This document shows positions 45,244 to 57,299 of a DNA stretch of 64,000 nt, piece after piece. Every line of letters begins with the position of its first letter. Position 1 is the stretch's first letter. Origin of the DNA: Heterohyrax brucei. Its lineage: Eukaryota > Chordata > Mammalia > Hyracoidea > Procaviidae. Where the stretch lies: the NCBI GenBank assembly GCA_028571685.1, contig CM053141.1, positions 930,001-994,000 on the forward strand. Reading direction: 5' to 3'. The notes under the pieces were generated by a model. That model searched no databases and was not told the origin of the DNA. It worked only from the letters and a program-made list of their open reading frames with translations. A program made the position numbers and the translations under genes.

Positions 45244-47240
45244 CTGGCTGGCTGCTGTCAGGTCAGTTTCAACTGAGAGCGACGCTGCACGGCGGAAGGG
45301 AACCCTGCCTGGTCCCGGGCCAGCCTCCCAGTCCTTGTTGTATTGGAGCCCACTGCCCACTGTCACGGCCACTGAGCCAGCCCACCTGGTGGAGAGTCTC
45401 CCTGTTTCTGGCCGACTCTCCACAAGCATGACGGCCTTCTCTGAAGACTAATCCTTCCAGAGAGCACGTCCAAAGTCTCTGGGACACCCTCTGGACAACC
45501 TGGCTTCTAAGGAGCACTCTGACTGTGCTTCTTCCGAAAGAGAGTTGTTGGGTTTTTTAGCAGTCCACAGTATGTCCTCAGCACCACAATTTCAAGCATC
45601 AATTCTTCTGTCTTCGTTATTCAGAATCAACTTTTTACACGTATCTGAGGCAGCTGAAAACACTGTGTCCGGGATCAGACATGCCTTAGTCTTCAGGGTA
45701 ACATCTTTACTATTCAGTATTTTGAGGAGGTCTTTTGTAGCAGATTTGCTGAATGGGACGCACCGCTGGACTTCCCGAGTGCCGCTCCCCTGGGCCTTGA
45801 TAGTCCATGCTAGTATAATGAAATCCTTGACAACCACAATCTTTTTCTGCTTATCATGACATTGCTGATTGGTCCAGTGGCAAAGATTTTTGTTTTCTTT
45901 ATGTTGAGGTATAATCCATACCAAAGGCTGTGGTCTTTGATCTTCATCCTTAGGGGCTTCAAGTCCTCTTCCCTTCCAGCCAGTAAGGCTGTGTCTTCTG
46001 CATACTGCAGGTTGCTGATGAGTCTTCCTCCAGTTCTGTCACCCACTTTTTCTTCCTTGGGCACTCCAGCTTCTCAGATTACTTGCTCATCATGCAGAAT
46101 GAATAGGTGTGGTGAAAAGATACAACCCTGATGCCTTCGTTTCCTGACTTGAGAGCACGCAGTTGTGTTCCAGTGACTGCCTCTGTGTACAAGTTCCTCA
46201 TGAGCACAGCTAACTGCTCTGCAGTTCCCATTCTCTGCGTAATTTGCTATGGTTCACACAGTTGAAAGCCTTTGCGTAGTCAGTAAAACACAGATAAAAA
46301 TCTTTCTGGTATTCTCTGCTTTCAGTCAGGATTTGTTGGATATCAGCAACGACATCCCTGATTCCACACCTTCTTCTGAATGGGGCTTGAATTTCTGACA
46401 GTTCCCTGTCCATATGCAGTTGTAATCACTTTTGAATGATCTCGAGCAAAATTTTGCTGGTGTGTGACATTAATGATGCTGTTTGATAATTCTCCCCTTT
46501 GGCTGGATCTGGGGAACAGGCACACACGTGGATCTCTTCAGTCACTTGGCCAGGTAGCTATTCTCCCCATTTCTGGGCATAGACGAGTGAGCACTTCTAG
46601 AGATCATCTGTTTGTCGAAACATCTCAGTTGATATTCCATCCATTCTGGGAGCCTCGTTTTTCACCAGTGCCTTCTTCCTTCAGTACCGCTCATTCTCAG
46701 TTATGTGCTGCCTCCTGAAATGGTCGAGCATCAACCAGGCTTTTCAGTGTAGTGGCTCTGGGTAGTCCTGTCGCCTTCTTTTGATGCTGCTTGTGCTGTT
46801 CAATATTTTCCTCGTAGAATCCTTCAATAATGTGACTCAAGGCTTGAATCATTTCAGTTCTTTCAGCTTGAGAAATTCTGAGTGTGTCCTTGCTTTTTAG
46901 TATCTCCTCTTCGGGTCTTTGCACATCTCATTATAATAGCTGATTTTGTCTTCTTGGGCTGCCCTTTTGAATTTTGTGTTCAGTGCTTTTGACTTTGCCA
47001 TTTCTTCCATTCAACATTCAAGAGCAAATTTCAGAGTCTCTTCTGACATCTGTTTTGGCCTTTTCTTTCTATCTTGTCTTTTTAATGACCTTGTGTTTTC
47101 TTCATGGATGATGTCTTTGATGTCATTCCACATGTTATCTGGTCTTCGGTCATTAACGTCCAACATACTGAATCTGTTCTTGAGACAGTCCCTAAACTCA
47201 GGTCGTATGCTCAAGTTCACACTTTGACTCTTGTGAACTT
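45244..47240 (-). mobile_element. RTE/BovB-like LINE, reverse-transcriptase and C-terminal part, decayed
   Basis: Read on the minus strand from right to left: a linker region (NRFSMLDVNDRRPDNMWNDI, 47220-47011), the RT fingers (FRRRCGIRDVVADIQQIL) and motif A (CFTDYAKAFNCV, 46413-46210), motif C (NLQYAEDTALLA, 46064-45810), then the C-terminal region (45924-45592) and the tail shared with AfroSINEs. Fragments lie in different frames, so frameshifts are present. Motif C reads YAED instead of YADD, which removes a metal-binding Asp. About 2 kb of an element that is about 3.2 kb when complete; the endonuclease part is missing. Confidence 0.92.
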
Positions 47241-47424
47241 GTTCTGATTTTCTTCAGTTTTAACTTGAACTTGTATATGTGTAGTTGGTGCTCTGTTCTG
47301 CAGTTGGCCCTGGTCTTGTTTGGATTGGTGACGTTGAGCTGTCCCATCATCGTTTCCTACAGTCGTGATCAGTCTGATTCCCACGCATTTCATCTGGTGG
47401 GGTCCATGTATGCAAAGACTAAAT

Positions 47425-47552
47425 CCACTGCCATCGAGTCAATCCCAACTCACAGCATTCCTGTAAAACAGAGGAGAACCGCCTTGTATAGTTTCTAAGG
47501 AGCTCAAAGCAGATTTGAAAGCAGCACTTAACCACTACACCACCAGGGCTTA
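47425..47552 (-). repeat. AfroSINE, minus orientation
   Basis: Reverse copy: CACTGCCATCGAGTCAATCC, TAGTTTCTAAGGAGCTC and ACCACTACACCACCAGGGC. It lies 185 bases beyond the 5' end of the RTE copy. Confidence 0.9.
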
Positions 47553-48035
47553 TGTAGAGTCAGCAGTCACGTGGGTGGAAAACGTCTTTGCAGTGAAGTC
47601 ACTGGTCTTGCCACATTCTATCATGTGATCTCCAACACCAATTCTGTCACCAAGGTCAGAGTTTCCAGCTGCGAATCCTTCTTCTCTGTGTCCAGCTTTC
47701 AAATGCCCGTGGTGAGTAATTATCAGTGCACCCCAGTACTAATCTTCAGTTGAAAAGGGTAGTCCTTGGGGGTGCTCTGCCTCTAGACTGGAAGTGGATA
47801 CTTTGGCAGAACTCTCCGTGTCTTTCCACTCAGCACTCTTCCTGTCCCCTAATCTACGCATGGTCACCTGACCTACAGATCACGGAAGAAAGCCTGCAGG
47901 AGTCCCCCACCTGCTGCCCGAGCCACAGGCTTTGGTTGTGTCAGCCTCCACAGTGGCTGAGCTCACCCCTCCAGATCGACCTCAGTTGTAGGGCTCTGAA
48001 GGTATGGTGTGCGGGGGCCTGGCTGGCATCTGAGA
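47553..48035. other. No gene seen
   Basis: Unique sequence between two AfroSINEs of opposite orientation. Confidence 0.45.
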
Positions 48036-48165
48036 GGTTAGCAGTCTGGAACCAGCAGCGGCTGCAGGGGAGAGAAACACGGAAGTCTGTTTCTGTAGAG
48101 GAAGACAGCCTTGGAAACCTCGTAGGGTCACTAGGAGTTAGAACTGACTCAACGGCAGTGAGTGC
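48036..48165 (+). repeat. AfroSINE, plus orientation
   Basis: GAGGTTAGCAGTCTGGAACC (B-box region), CTTGGAAACCTCGTAGGGTC and the tail GAACTGACTCAACGGCAGTG. Confidence 0.85.
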
Positions 48166-50039
48166 ATGTATGTGTACGTGTCTGTCTGTCCACCTCACTG
48201 CTTCTGTCTCTCCAGAGAACCCTAAGACACACCACAAACCTGTTCTGCCCCAGGCTTAAAAACACCACTGTCTTCAGACTATTCTATGACAGCAGAGCGG
48301 AGCCCTCTTTGCCCGTGTGCTCCTGGAACCACAGACATGTTTTCTTCAAAGACACGGTTACCTTGTGGTTGGCTGCGTGCTGAACTGAGTTTTGTCTGCA
48401 CAGTCACTGACCGGGCAGAGCGCATGGGGACTGTCTGCTCCACTGCGCACACACAGAGTCCTGCTGCCCCACCTTGTGATGCCGCAGCCACTGTGCGCTG
48501 GGTCCCTGGGGCCTCGTGCTGGAACATTCCCCCAGAGCTGCGATGCAGAGTCCTGGCTGGGCCTTCCACCAATGTGACCAGAGAGCAAAGTTCAGAGTGT
48601 GACCTCTCAGCCATGACGCAGGCATCCTGCGGACACAAGGGCATGCAAGAACTTCTCCTCGTTCCCGCTGTGTGGCACTGTCCTTGGGGCCAGCACACAG
48701 TGGTTCTCCAGGACGACGTGCACTCCAGGCCTCAGTGGAGTACAGTCAAGTTCTGTTGGGTGAGGTCTGCACCACAGAGTCTGCACAGGAGGCTGTGCCC
48801 CAGCAGGGGGCATGGCTGGGGCAGCCCTCAGGATCAGTCACCAAGGGGGACCCGAGGTGGGTACCCTGCCCCCAGCCTCAGGGGCCTGCTCGTAGGAGCC
48901 TGGTTCAGTTCTACTCCAGGTCCGATGGTCTCCCATCTGGGCCCCAGTGCCAGCACTGCCTGTCCCTAGCAGGACTGTGTCAGGAGATGGATTGGCATCC
49001 AGGGCTGCTTCAGGCCGGTGCATCTCTCTGAGGCCTTCACCGGAGCAGACCTATCAGGAGAGAGCGCGGCATCTGGGTCCACCCACCCTCTCAGCTTCAG
49101 GGAGGCGGGCAGAGCATCTGGCCTGTGGTCAGGAGTGCCTGAGGGACACCAGAAGTCTGCGTCTCGGATGCCCGAGGCCTTAGCCAGCTGTGCTGTCTCC
49201 ACGGGCTTCAGGAGAGGTGCTTCCCTTGTCACGCCAGCTCCTGTGTCCCTGGGTGTGATGTGGCTTGTGGCATCTCTGTAGCACCTTCACAGAGCCTCTC
49301 CTCTGCAGCCCTGAGGGCCTCAAGTCTCCCTCTACTGCCTCCAACGAGGACCTGTGCAGCAGGCGCAAGGCTGCCCGGATGATCCCAGTGAGCTCCTGAT
49401 CGAGATCTGCACTTTACTTAACACACATGCAAACATCTTTTTCCAAGTGAGGTCACGTCACAGGTCCCGAGGGTCATGGTGTGGATAGTTTTATAGGTTC
49501 CAGGATTGAGGATAGGAGTGTATTTGGGGACCACCATTCAGTCCCCACCAACCTCCAAACTGAAATAAGATTGAGGTCCAAACTCACAAGCTTCCACACC
49601 GCAGAGGAGCGGTCCCAGGGTCCCCGTCACCGTCTTTCCTACCCTCTACCCAGGGGCCTCAGAGTGGTCCCTTCCCGGGAACGTAGCGCCGTCCGTTTTG
49701 CACCAGCTGTTCCACCAGGGAGAGAAAGCTATGGTTGCCGGGCAACGTGAAGCAATGCCTGGAGACGCCTGGAGACAAGGTGCCCAGAGCCCCTCTGGGG
49801 AGGCACAGGCAGCCAACGTGGGGTGGGGGGTGGCTTGTGGCTCAGCTGGAGCTTCCCAGGGGCAAGGCTGTAGGCCTGGTCCCTTCCTTACTGTGTCCCC
49901 AGACCTCACCATCCAGCACAGTGACCGCTGGGTACATATGGCCACACAAGGCTACATTTCAGTGTCTTAAGTGAAATCCAGCCACAGGTCCAGTGCTCAG
50001 AGCCATGTGTGGCCAATTGCTGGTTGACTTCTGCCCCTA
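48166..50039. other. No gene seen; MLT1-like fragment at about 49430-49555
   Basis: Mostly unique. At 49430-49555 the blocks TTTTCCAAGTGAGGTCACG, CACAGGTCCCGAGGGTCATG and GGGGACCACCATTCAGTCCC follow the reverse of old MaLR LTRs. The 227-codon frame at 48286-48969 has no recognisable domain. Confidence 0.45.
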
Positions 50040-50300
50040 AAAGACACATCCCAGTCCTCAGTCCATCCCAGTGAAGGTGGGCTTGTGTGGATGTCATTGA
50101 TCAGGCCACATCGGAATGGCATGGGTCCTAGTCTCTTTTAAGTGACAGAGTCACCCAAAGCAGATGCCACGTACGGGTCATCTACAAGCCAAGGAACGCC
50201 GAGGTCACCTGGGTTACTGACAGGGAGACACCCTCCCCTAGAACCCAGCTCCTGGTTTGGACATCTGGCCTCCAAAGCTGTGAGACAGCCCCCTTGCCTG
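50040..50300 (+). mobile_element. Ancient MLT1-like MaLR LTR
   Basis: Blocks in the forward order of old mammalian MaLR LTRs: CCATCCCAGTGAAGGTGGGC, GGTCATCTACAAGCCAAGGA, TCTGGCCTCCAAAGCTGTGA and GACAGCCCCC. More diverged than the afrotherian-type LTRs. Confidence 0.6.
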
Positions 50301-50884
50301 CAGTGTTCCCACCATCTATGGGACCTCCCATCCCGTGACATTCTGTCCCTCTGCAGGACCACACACCCTGTGGTGTTCTGTCCCTCTTTGGGACCACTGC
50401 CTCTGAGGGACAAAGTGAGTCCAGACCCCTGACGGAGACACTGGTGGGCAGTGCTGGTCCAGCTGGCGAGATCAGCAAGGGTCCAGTGAAAGGACAAACG
50501 AGAGGATGAGTGAGAGCGGAAGGAGGAGCTCCGAGGAAACGGGCCCCAGCATCCTGTGACGACGGAGCGCTCAGCTGTTAACAGCTCCCCACCACATTCT
50601 CCCGCAGCAGCAAACAGGGACCTCTGCTCTCGGGACCCTGACCCTGAGCACAGACCACGTGCCCACTCTGAAGGTCACAGGGCCGCAGGGGCACTCCCCA
50701 TGGCCACAGTCGGCTGGGTACCAGGCAACACGCCACCACGGGGGTCCCATGGTAGATAGAGAGCCAGCCTCGACCTGCCTGCAAGCTGAAGGAAACCTGG
50801 GCACATTTCTCCACGGACAGAAGGCTACAAAGGCATCATGCCCAAAGGTCAAAGGCCAGCTAAACCACAGAGCCTTCTGTGGCC

Positions 50885-50960
50885 CCTGTATGTCTCTGCA
50901 TGTGTGTCTGTGGGTACACACGTGGGTCTCTGTGTACGTGTAGGCACGTGTGTGCATGCA
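50885..50960. repeat. TG-rich tract, left of LTR
   Basis: GTGTGTCTGTGGGTACACAC-type sequence that stops exactly where the first of two LTRs begins. Confidence 0.7.
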
Positions 50961-51425
50961 TGTCATAGACTGAACTGCGTCCCCCAAAAGATGTGTGTCA
51001 GTTTGACCAGGCCGTGTGTCCCAGCACTGTGTGACTGCCCACCTTTGTCACCTGCTGGGATTTTCCCGTGTGTCACAGACCCTGTCCCTGTGATGTAATG
51101 AGGTGAGCTCGCAGTAGGCTTGTTGTGGAGATAGACCCACGAAAACCCAGTCTGAGACGCAGACGAGGAAAGCAAGCAGAGAGACACGGGAAACCGCTGC
51201 TAGGAAAGCAGTGCCAGGAGCGTGGTGTGTCCTGCGGCCCTCGTCCCTCAGCTGGGCGCCCTGAGGACAGGACCTTCCTCCAGAGCAGACAGACAGACTG
51301 CTGCCCCCTGGAGCTGGCACCCTGCCTGTGGGCTTCTGGCCTGCTACACTGGGAGGGGACGGACTTCCGTCGGTCGGAACCGCACACTTGTGTTCCTGTT
51401 ACAGCAGCACTGCGCTGCTAAGACA
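50961..51425 (+). mobile_element. MaLR-type LTR, plus orientation
   Basis: Runs from TGTCATAGACTGAACTGCG to CACTGCGCTGCTAAGACA, flanked by ATGCA and ATGCG, a near-match 5-bp target duplication. Slightly shorter than the other copies. Confidence 0.8.
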
Positions 51426-51878
51426 ATGCGTGTGTCTGTACACGTGTGTCTGTGTGCATGTATGCGTCTGCATGTGTGCACGTGTCTGTACACATGCAGC
51501 TGTGTATATGAGGGCCCTGTGTGTGCGTGTGCTTACAGTGTCTATGTGCCTGTGTGTACACGTATGTGTGTGTATGTGTGTGTGTACTTATGTGTCTTGC
51601 TAGGTACAAATGTGTTTAAGTGTGTATGTGTCTGTGAGTCTGTGTGCCTGTAGATGAGTGCATGTGCCTGTATATATGTGAGTGTGTGCATACCTGTTCC
51701 TGCCTGTTCTGTCTGTGTGTGCACGTGTGTACTGTGTGCATCCATGTGTGTCTGTGCACAGGTGTGCATGGGGCTCCCGTGTATGTGTGTGCACATGTAT
51801 CTGTGTGCATTCGTGTATCCGTGTCTATGGCCGTGCATGTGTGTGTGCACGCACATATGTGTACATGCATGTGAGCGT
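51426..51878. repeat. TG-rich degenerate repeat between two LTRs
   Basis: About 450 bp of GTGTGTCTGTGTGCATGTATG-like modules without a strict period. The frames here on both strands are repeat artefacts rich in Cys/Val or His/Thr. Confidence 0.85.
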
Positions 51879-52437
51879 GTATCCTGGATTGAATTGTGTC
51901 CCCCAAAATATGTGTGGTAGTTTGGCTGGACTAGTGATCCCCAGCACTGTGCGACTTCCCTCTGTCTTGAGGCTTTCGGACCCCGGCAGTCCTGACCTCT
52001 GCCCGCCGTTAACAGACTGCATCTTTGTCAGAGAGGGTTGGGATGGGACTGTGAATCTCATCCTAAGCTCACCCCCTGCCCCACTGTAAAGGCAGTTTCC
52101 CTGGAGTGTGGCTTGCCCTCCCCTTTATCCTTTCCTCCTACAAGAGACCAAAGGAAAAGGGAGCAAGCAGAGAGTGGGGAACCTCACACCACCCAGAAGG
52201 CCGCGCTGGGAGAAGAGCACGTCCTTCAGACCTGAGCTTCCTGTGCCAAGATGCCCCCTCGACAAAGGCCAATGCCACATCAAGGATCTTCCTCCAGAGG
52301 CAACAAGGGAAAGCTTCCTGGAGCGGACACCCTGGATGGGGATCTGTAGCCTACTACACTAGGGGAGAACCAACTTTGCTTTGTTAGAGCCATCCACTGG
52401 GGGTATTTCTGTTACAGCAGCACCAGCTGACCGAAAC
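51879..52437 (+). mobile_element. MaLR-type LTR, plus orientation
   Basis: Same family and orientation as the copy at 50961: GGATTGAATTGTGTCCCCCA near the start and CAGCACCAGCTGACCGAAAC at the end. The left edge is uncertain and no clean target duplication is visible. Confidence 0.8.
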
Positions 52438-52620
52438 AACGTGTGTCTGCGTGTCTGTGGCTGCCTGTGTCTACACGTGTAGTCACATGTCTGTGTGCAT
52501 ACGTGTACACACGTCTCTGTATGTGCCTATATGCACGCACACGTCTCTGCCTCTGTACACGCACGTGCATGTGCACTGTGCACACGTGTAGGCAGGCATG
52601 TGCACACGTGTAGGCAGGCA
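52438..52620. repeat. TG-rich tract, right of LTR
   Basis: Continues the TG-rich texture (GTGTGTCTGCGTGTCTGTGG, CACACGTCTCTG), ending with a 20-bp duplication GCACACGTGTAGGCAGGCA-type at 52583-52622. Confidence 0.75.
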
Positions 52621-55189
52621 CGCAGACATCCCTAGAAAGGCGCTCTTACCCAAACCTGCGCAGTGTCCGTCACCGCTCCCCGTCACCACGGTTTGAAACT
52701 TTTTCAGGACTCCTGAGCCCCAGGGCCCACAGGCTGTACAGCCTTCATGAGCTCTCATCACAGACGGGGCTGCCGTACGGGTAGAGGACACAGGCGTGGG
52801 GCCCTGGCTGGGGACCCACCTGTCATGGTCACCCCCAGTCTTCAGGCTGGGTTGCCCTTGACTGACCCCATGTGTGCCCATAAGGAGGTGGCCATGGGGG
52901 AGTGGGTCTGCTCTGACCACCTCCCCTTCTTGGATGTGAAAGCAGGAAGCCAGGACCAGCAGTCCAGACTCCCCCTGCCCTCCAGGAAGGGGTCACAAAG
53001 GAATTCGCTGGAAACAGGAAAGGCCCTGGCCAAAAATATCTCCTCCCGGCAGCCTGGCACTGTACCTGCAGAGAGCAATTTAGCAAGAACAGGGCCCAGC
53101 TGGGAGGGCAGCCACACACTGAGGTGGGAATTGATTTGCTACGACTGGCCTGGGGGTGGGGCAGGGACCCGCCTCTAGACCCTTCTGCCTCCTGCCCCTT
53201 TTGTCACTCCCGTGTGGGGGCCAGCGTCCCTCAACACCCCCCAGGGGAGAGAGGTGTGGAGGGGCAGGGCAGCAGGATTGGGTCCTGGGTAAACCAGGGA
53301 CCCAGAGGAGGGAGACAGAGCGTCACCGACCATGCAGCCCAGGTAGCTCCTGGGGTCCTCTAACTCGTGGGGGGGGGGTGGTCCTCTCACTTACGAGAGT
53401 GTTCCCAGCTCTCATCCAGGGGAAGGTCTTCTCATTTGGGGGGGTCCTCTCACTTCAGTGCATCCTCTCACTTTTGGAGGTTCACTCACCTAGGGGAGAT
53501 CCTCTCATTTCTTGGGGTCCTCTCACCTGGGGGAGGCCCCCTCTCTCAGGTGGTGGGGTCAGCCACTCTAGGATTCACACAAGCTGAGGGGACAAGCTCC
53601 ATTCACTTAGAAGGTTAAGTTCTGTATTTACAGAAAATTCAGGAATATGAAGGGTGTTCTGGACACCACGTCCCCCCATAGAGAAGAAGCTGAACTGAGC
53701 AGTAAACAGCAGCCAGAAGAGACCACGTGTGACTTAGGGATGCCAGGCAAGGAGCCGGTCCCAGGGCAGCTGAGGACCTGTGGGTTTACAGATTACCCAG
53801 CAGCCCTGGGCCCATAAAATATTTAAACAGAAGGACGGACAGCTCAGTGGCAGTGGATTCACAGACACCGGAGCTGCCTGGCCTGGGGAATGCAACCTGC
53901 TCAGTCCTGGGGGAGACAGGGACCCCACAGCCCAACCCTCACCTGCCAGGACACTTTCCCGACCCTGCAGACACATGAGGATGAGAGTCTGGAAGAGTGG
54001 TGCACTGGGCGGGGCGCTGGCTGTCCCCAGGGCAATGGGGGGGGCAGGGCTGATCCACCAGGCCCAGACCCTGTCAATAGTCAACCTGCTGAATGGCCAG
54101 CGGCTGCCCCAACCTCTGACTGTTCCCAGAGGGCAGGAAAACCGGTACGCATGATAGACACACAGACATACAAACAGACAGACGCAGATACAGACACTCA
54201 GGCTGTGGTCGTCAGCTCTCAGAGAAGGGCACACAACAGACCCTCAGGCACGACTGTCTGTTGTTGCGTGGCTAAGGGTCTGCACAGGGGACCCTCACGC
54301 TGCAGTTGTCGTGTGGGAACGAGCCTGCCCCAGACCCTTGCACGTGGGCTGCAGTCGTCTGCATGGAGAATGGTCTACACAGCACCACCACCCGGGCACT
54401 CTGGGAGCCCAGAGGACTGGGAAGCCGGCCCCTCGGGCTGCACGCCCGAGCGTGTAGGGCACCAGAACAAACCGGCCTCCCACGCTCTCAGGGAACTCTG
54501 CTCACATTTTTACGCTTAGTTCCCATCATCTCAGCGGCCTGTCAAATAGCAGGTCTGTTGTTGGCGTGTGGCGGTGGGAACACCGTTGGACGGGTGGCTG
54601 TGAGCGGGGCGTCTCTGCACCCTCCACAGCTCAGAACTGAAAGCCCGCAGCAGGCGCTGCCAGTGGGGTGGGCAGGGGACAAAGGGTCACAGCTTCCGCG
54701 CCCTGAGTGCCGGGCCAACAGAAGGACACACTGGGGTGGCCTGGGGCCCTGGGAAGCGGGGAAGGGACGGCCGAGGAAGAAGTGAAGGAGGGAGGGAGGG
54801 GATGGCGCCCTGGCCACTGTGTCCCCCTGGGCCTTCTAGGCTCAGAGCCTCTGGCCCACAAGAACTGGAGGACGTGGGCGTGGAGACCTAGGGGACAGGC
54901 TCACCCACCCGCCACGTGCAGAGCTCTGCAGCTGTGCCCTCCTCCATGCAGAGGGCAGCACCCACGGAGGGGTGAAGGTGGGGCAGAGCCTGAATGTCAC
55001 CTGACCTCAGACTCTTCGCAACAGCCACCGCGCAGAGCACTGACGGGAGTGGGGAGGGTTGGGGGTGATGGGTCCCCAGGCCCAGGGCCCCTAAGACTGA
55101 GCACTCACTGGGCATGACACTTCGGAGTTCAGGTGAAACCCAGACGAGTTAAGTTTCCACCAGCACCCGGATGACATTGAGGGGGGCGT
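52621..55189. other. No gene seen, apart from one minisatellite
   Basis: Unique GC-rich sequence. Frames of up to 209 codons (53890-54519) carry no recognisable domain. The array at 53365-53560 is listed separately. Confidence 0.45.
53365..53560. repeat. ~23-bp minisatellite, about 8 copies
   Basis: Core GGGGTCCTCTCACTT, with variable spacers of 5-15 bp. The G-runs on the plus strand (up to 9 in a row at 53370-53378) are notable. Confidence 0.8.
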
Positions 55190-55370
55190 GGAGCCTGCAG
55201 ACAGCCACTGCAGACAGCAACCACGGGCAGCCACTGCAGACGGCCGCCACAGAAAACCACTGCAGACAGCCACCACAGTCGGCCACCACAGACGGCCACC
55301 ACAGACGGCCACCACAGACGGCCACCACAGACGGCCCCTGCAGACGGCCCCCACAGACAGCCACGCAGGC
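55190..55370. repeat. 15-bp minisatellite, about 12 copies
   Basis: Unit ACGGCCACCACAGAC; the middle copies (about 55283-55335) are perfect. Because 15 is divisible by 3 every frame stays open and repeats a pentapeptide, which explains the overlapping frames of 110-145 codons on both strands. Confidence 0.92.
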
Positions 55371-55507
55371 CGTGCTGAGACGGAGGGCACCACGCCCTCC
55401 AGCTGCTTCCTCCAGCCTGCCACATCTGCTCATACACCCACTGCCTCTCTCTCAAGCTCACACTACACAGCCCATAGACTTTGGGGTCCCCCAACGGATA
55501 ATAAACC

Positions 55508-55665
55508 CCGATGGCATGGTGGGTTAGGTGCTACGTCTGCTAAGCCAAAGGTCAGCAGTTCAAATCTGCCAGGCAAGCCTTGGAAACTCTTTGGGGCAGT
55601 TCTTCTCGGTCCATGGGGTCACTAAGAGTTGGACCCGACTCGACAGCAGTGTTTTTTCTTTTTGT
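55508..55665 (+). repeat. AfroSINE, plus orientation
   Basis: One of the best copies: A-box-like head TGGTGGGTTAGGTGCTACG, B-box AGCAGTTCAAATCTGCC, body CCTTGGAAACTCTTTGGGG, and tail TTGGACCCGACTCGACAGC followed by T-rich sequence. Confidence 0.93.
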
Positions 55666-55959
55666 TAACTGAGGACAGGGCCACCACAGCCTTACGGGGA
55701 GAATCCACAGCAACACATCCTGGTGAGCAAGCAGGGCTGGGGCTCCCGAAAGCTCTTAGGCCCCGTGGGTCAGAGAGAAGCCCCTGCCCCCGGGGCAGCC
55801 ATGGAGGCAGCTCTGCTTGGGGCAGACACACAGCCCCAGGCAGACACGCCCCTCCCGGGGGCCGGGAGGCGCAGGACCCCAACGGCCTTTGGTCCCCAGA
55901 CCTGTCCCTGCAGCACACGTCCACGCCTGTCCAGAGTTCAGGGCCAAATGAGGTTGAGA

Positions 55960-55990
<31 letters not shown>

Positions 55991-57299
55991 CAGAACCAGC
56001 TTTCAAATGCACAGATACATAGAAGCCTCGTACACACAGGCCCACACGGACACACAGCACTCACGTACAGACACACAGACACACAAACAACACTGTTGCA
56101 AGCAGATATACTCAGGTACCTCCAAGACAGCACTGAAACACACAAAACCCTCATATGCACGTGCCCCTCGTGCACACTCAGACAACACAAATATACTCAC
56201 ACTCAGCACATGCAACCCTCTAACACACACAGGCAACCATCTAACACAGAGAAACAAATGACAACCCTCACACAGAGACACACGCCCCTCAGACCCTCCC
56301 AGACACGCATCACTCTCATGTCAGTCAGACACGCACAGGCACACACCCTGACACACACACCACCCTGGTGTGCCAGGCCAAATGGGAGCCGCTCAGGTTT
56401 CTCTGGGTGTGGGGTTCCCAGGTAAGACGACGCCAGGCCCTCAGAGAGACCATCTGAAGCCTCCGTGCTCCCGGCCCTGGGCTCCCGTGCTCTGCACCCC
56501 ACCGAGTGGCGTTCCCCATGCAGTCCCTGTACAGGCTTTTCTGTCCTGGAAGCCCACTCCTGCCAGCCGACCCCAGCCAGCCCCCTGCAACCCTTTGAGA
56601 CGAGTGGAGACTTTGGGGCAGAGATATCTCCCTATCAGGTCGAGGCCTTGGTCACCTGCCCGGGGACATCAGAGGTTGAAGCCCAAGACCCTGAGCCTGG
56701 CCTGGCAACACTGCCCTCCCTCACGCTGCAGTCAGAGGGCAGGGGATGTCAGACAGCACCCCGTAACCTGAAGTGGAAACACACTGGGACTTGGAGACCA
56801 CACTCACTCCCGGGACCTGAAAGCTGGGCTGGAGCTGCATTTGCCCCCCTCCTCAGTCCTCCCCGGGGTCAGAGAGCTACTTGTTCTCAGGAGGGTGCAC
56901 TCTGGGTTCAGGGTGGGGGCTGACCCCTGGTGCCCCGTGACTCAGGGTGGTCAGGAGCACCTGGCCACACCCTCCACCTGCTGAAGGAGACACTTCCTGG
57001 GTCACCTGGGTGGCTTCCTGGGAGCCTCGCCAGCCTGGTCTGTGGGGGCCCAGACCCTGGAGCACTCCACCAGAGTTAGCGGCTGTCCATGCCCCCAAAA
57101 GTGGCAGAGATGAGGACAGTGAGATGGGGTACTGACACCCACCCTTAACTCAGCATTGAGGGGCCAGGACTCTTAGACTTTGAGGGAAGTGGGGGGCTTT
57201 GAGAACCAAGGCTGTGAGGGGACCAGCTCAGCTCCTCAGCTCCAACCCATCCTCTCTCCGGCGGGCAGCAGAAGTGGCTGGCCTTTCCACTCTTGGCGG
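55666..57299. other. No gene seen; CA-rich tract at 55960-56370
   Basis: A pure (CA) run of about 14 units at 55966-55993 continues as degenerate CACACGGACACACAG modules to about 56370. The rest is unique sequence leading into the exon 1a CpG island. Confidence 0.5.

Noticed and set aside
53890-54519. A 209-codon plus-strand frame in unique sequence
   Set aside because: No recognisable motif, competing frames on both strands, and no supporting splice or promoter signals.
55508-55600. tRNA-like A and B boxes suggesting a tRNA gene
   Set aside because: They are the tRNA-derived head of an AfroSINE; the anticodon arm and acceptor stem do not form a tRNA.
55129-55625. Frames of 94-145 codons with repeating pentapeptides on both strands
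   Set aside because: They are a by-product of the 15-bp minisatellite, whose period is divisible by three.
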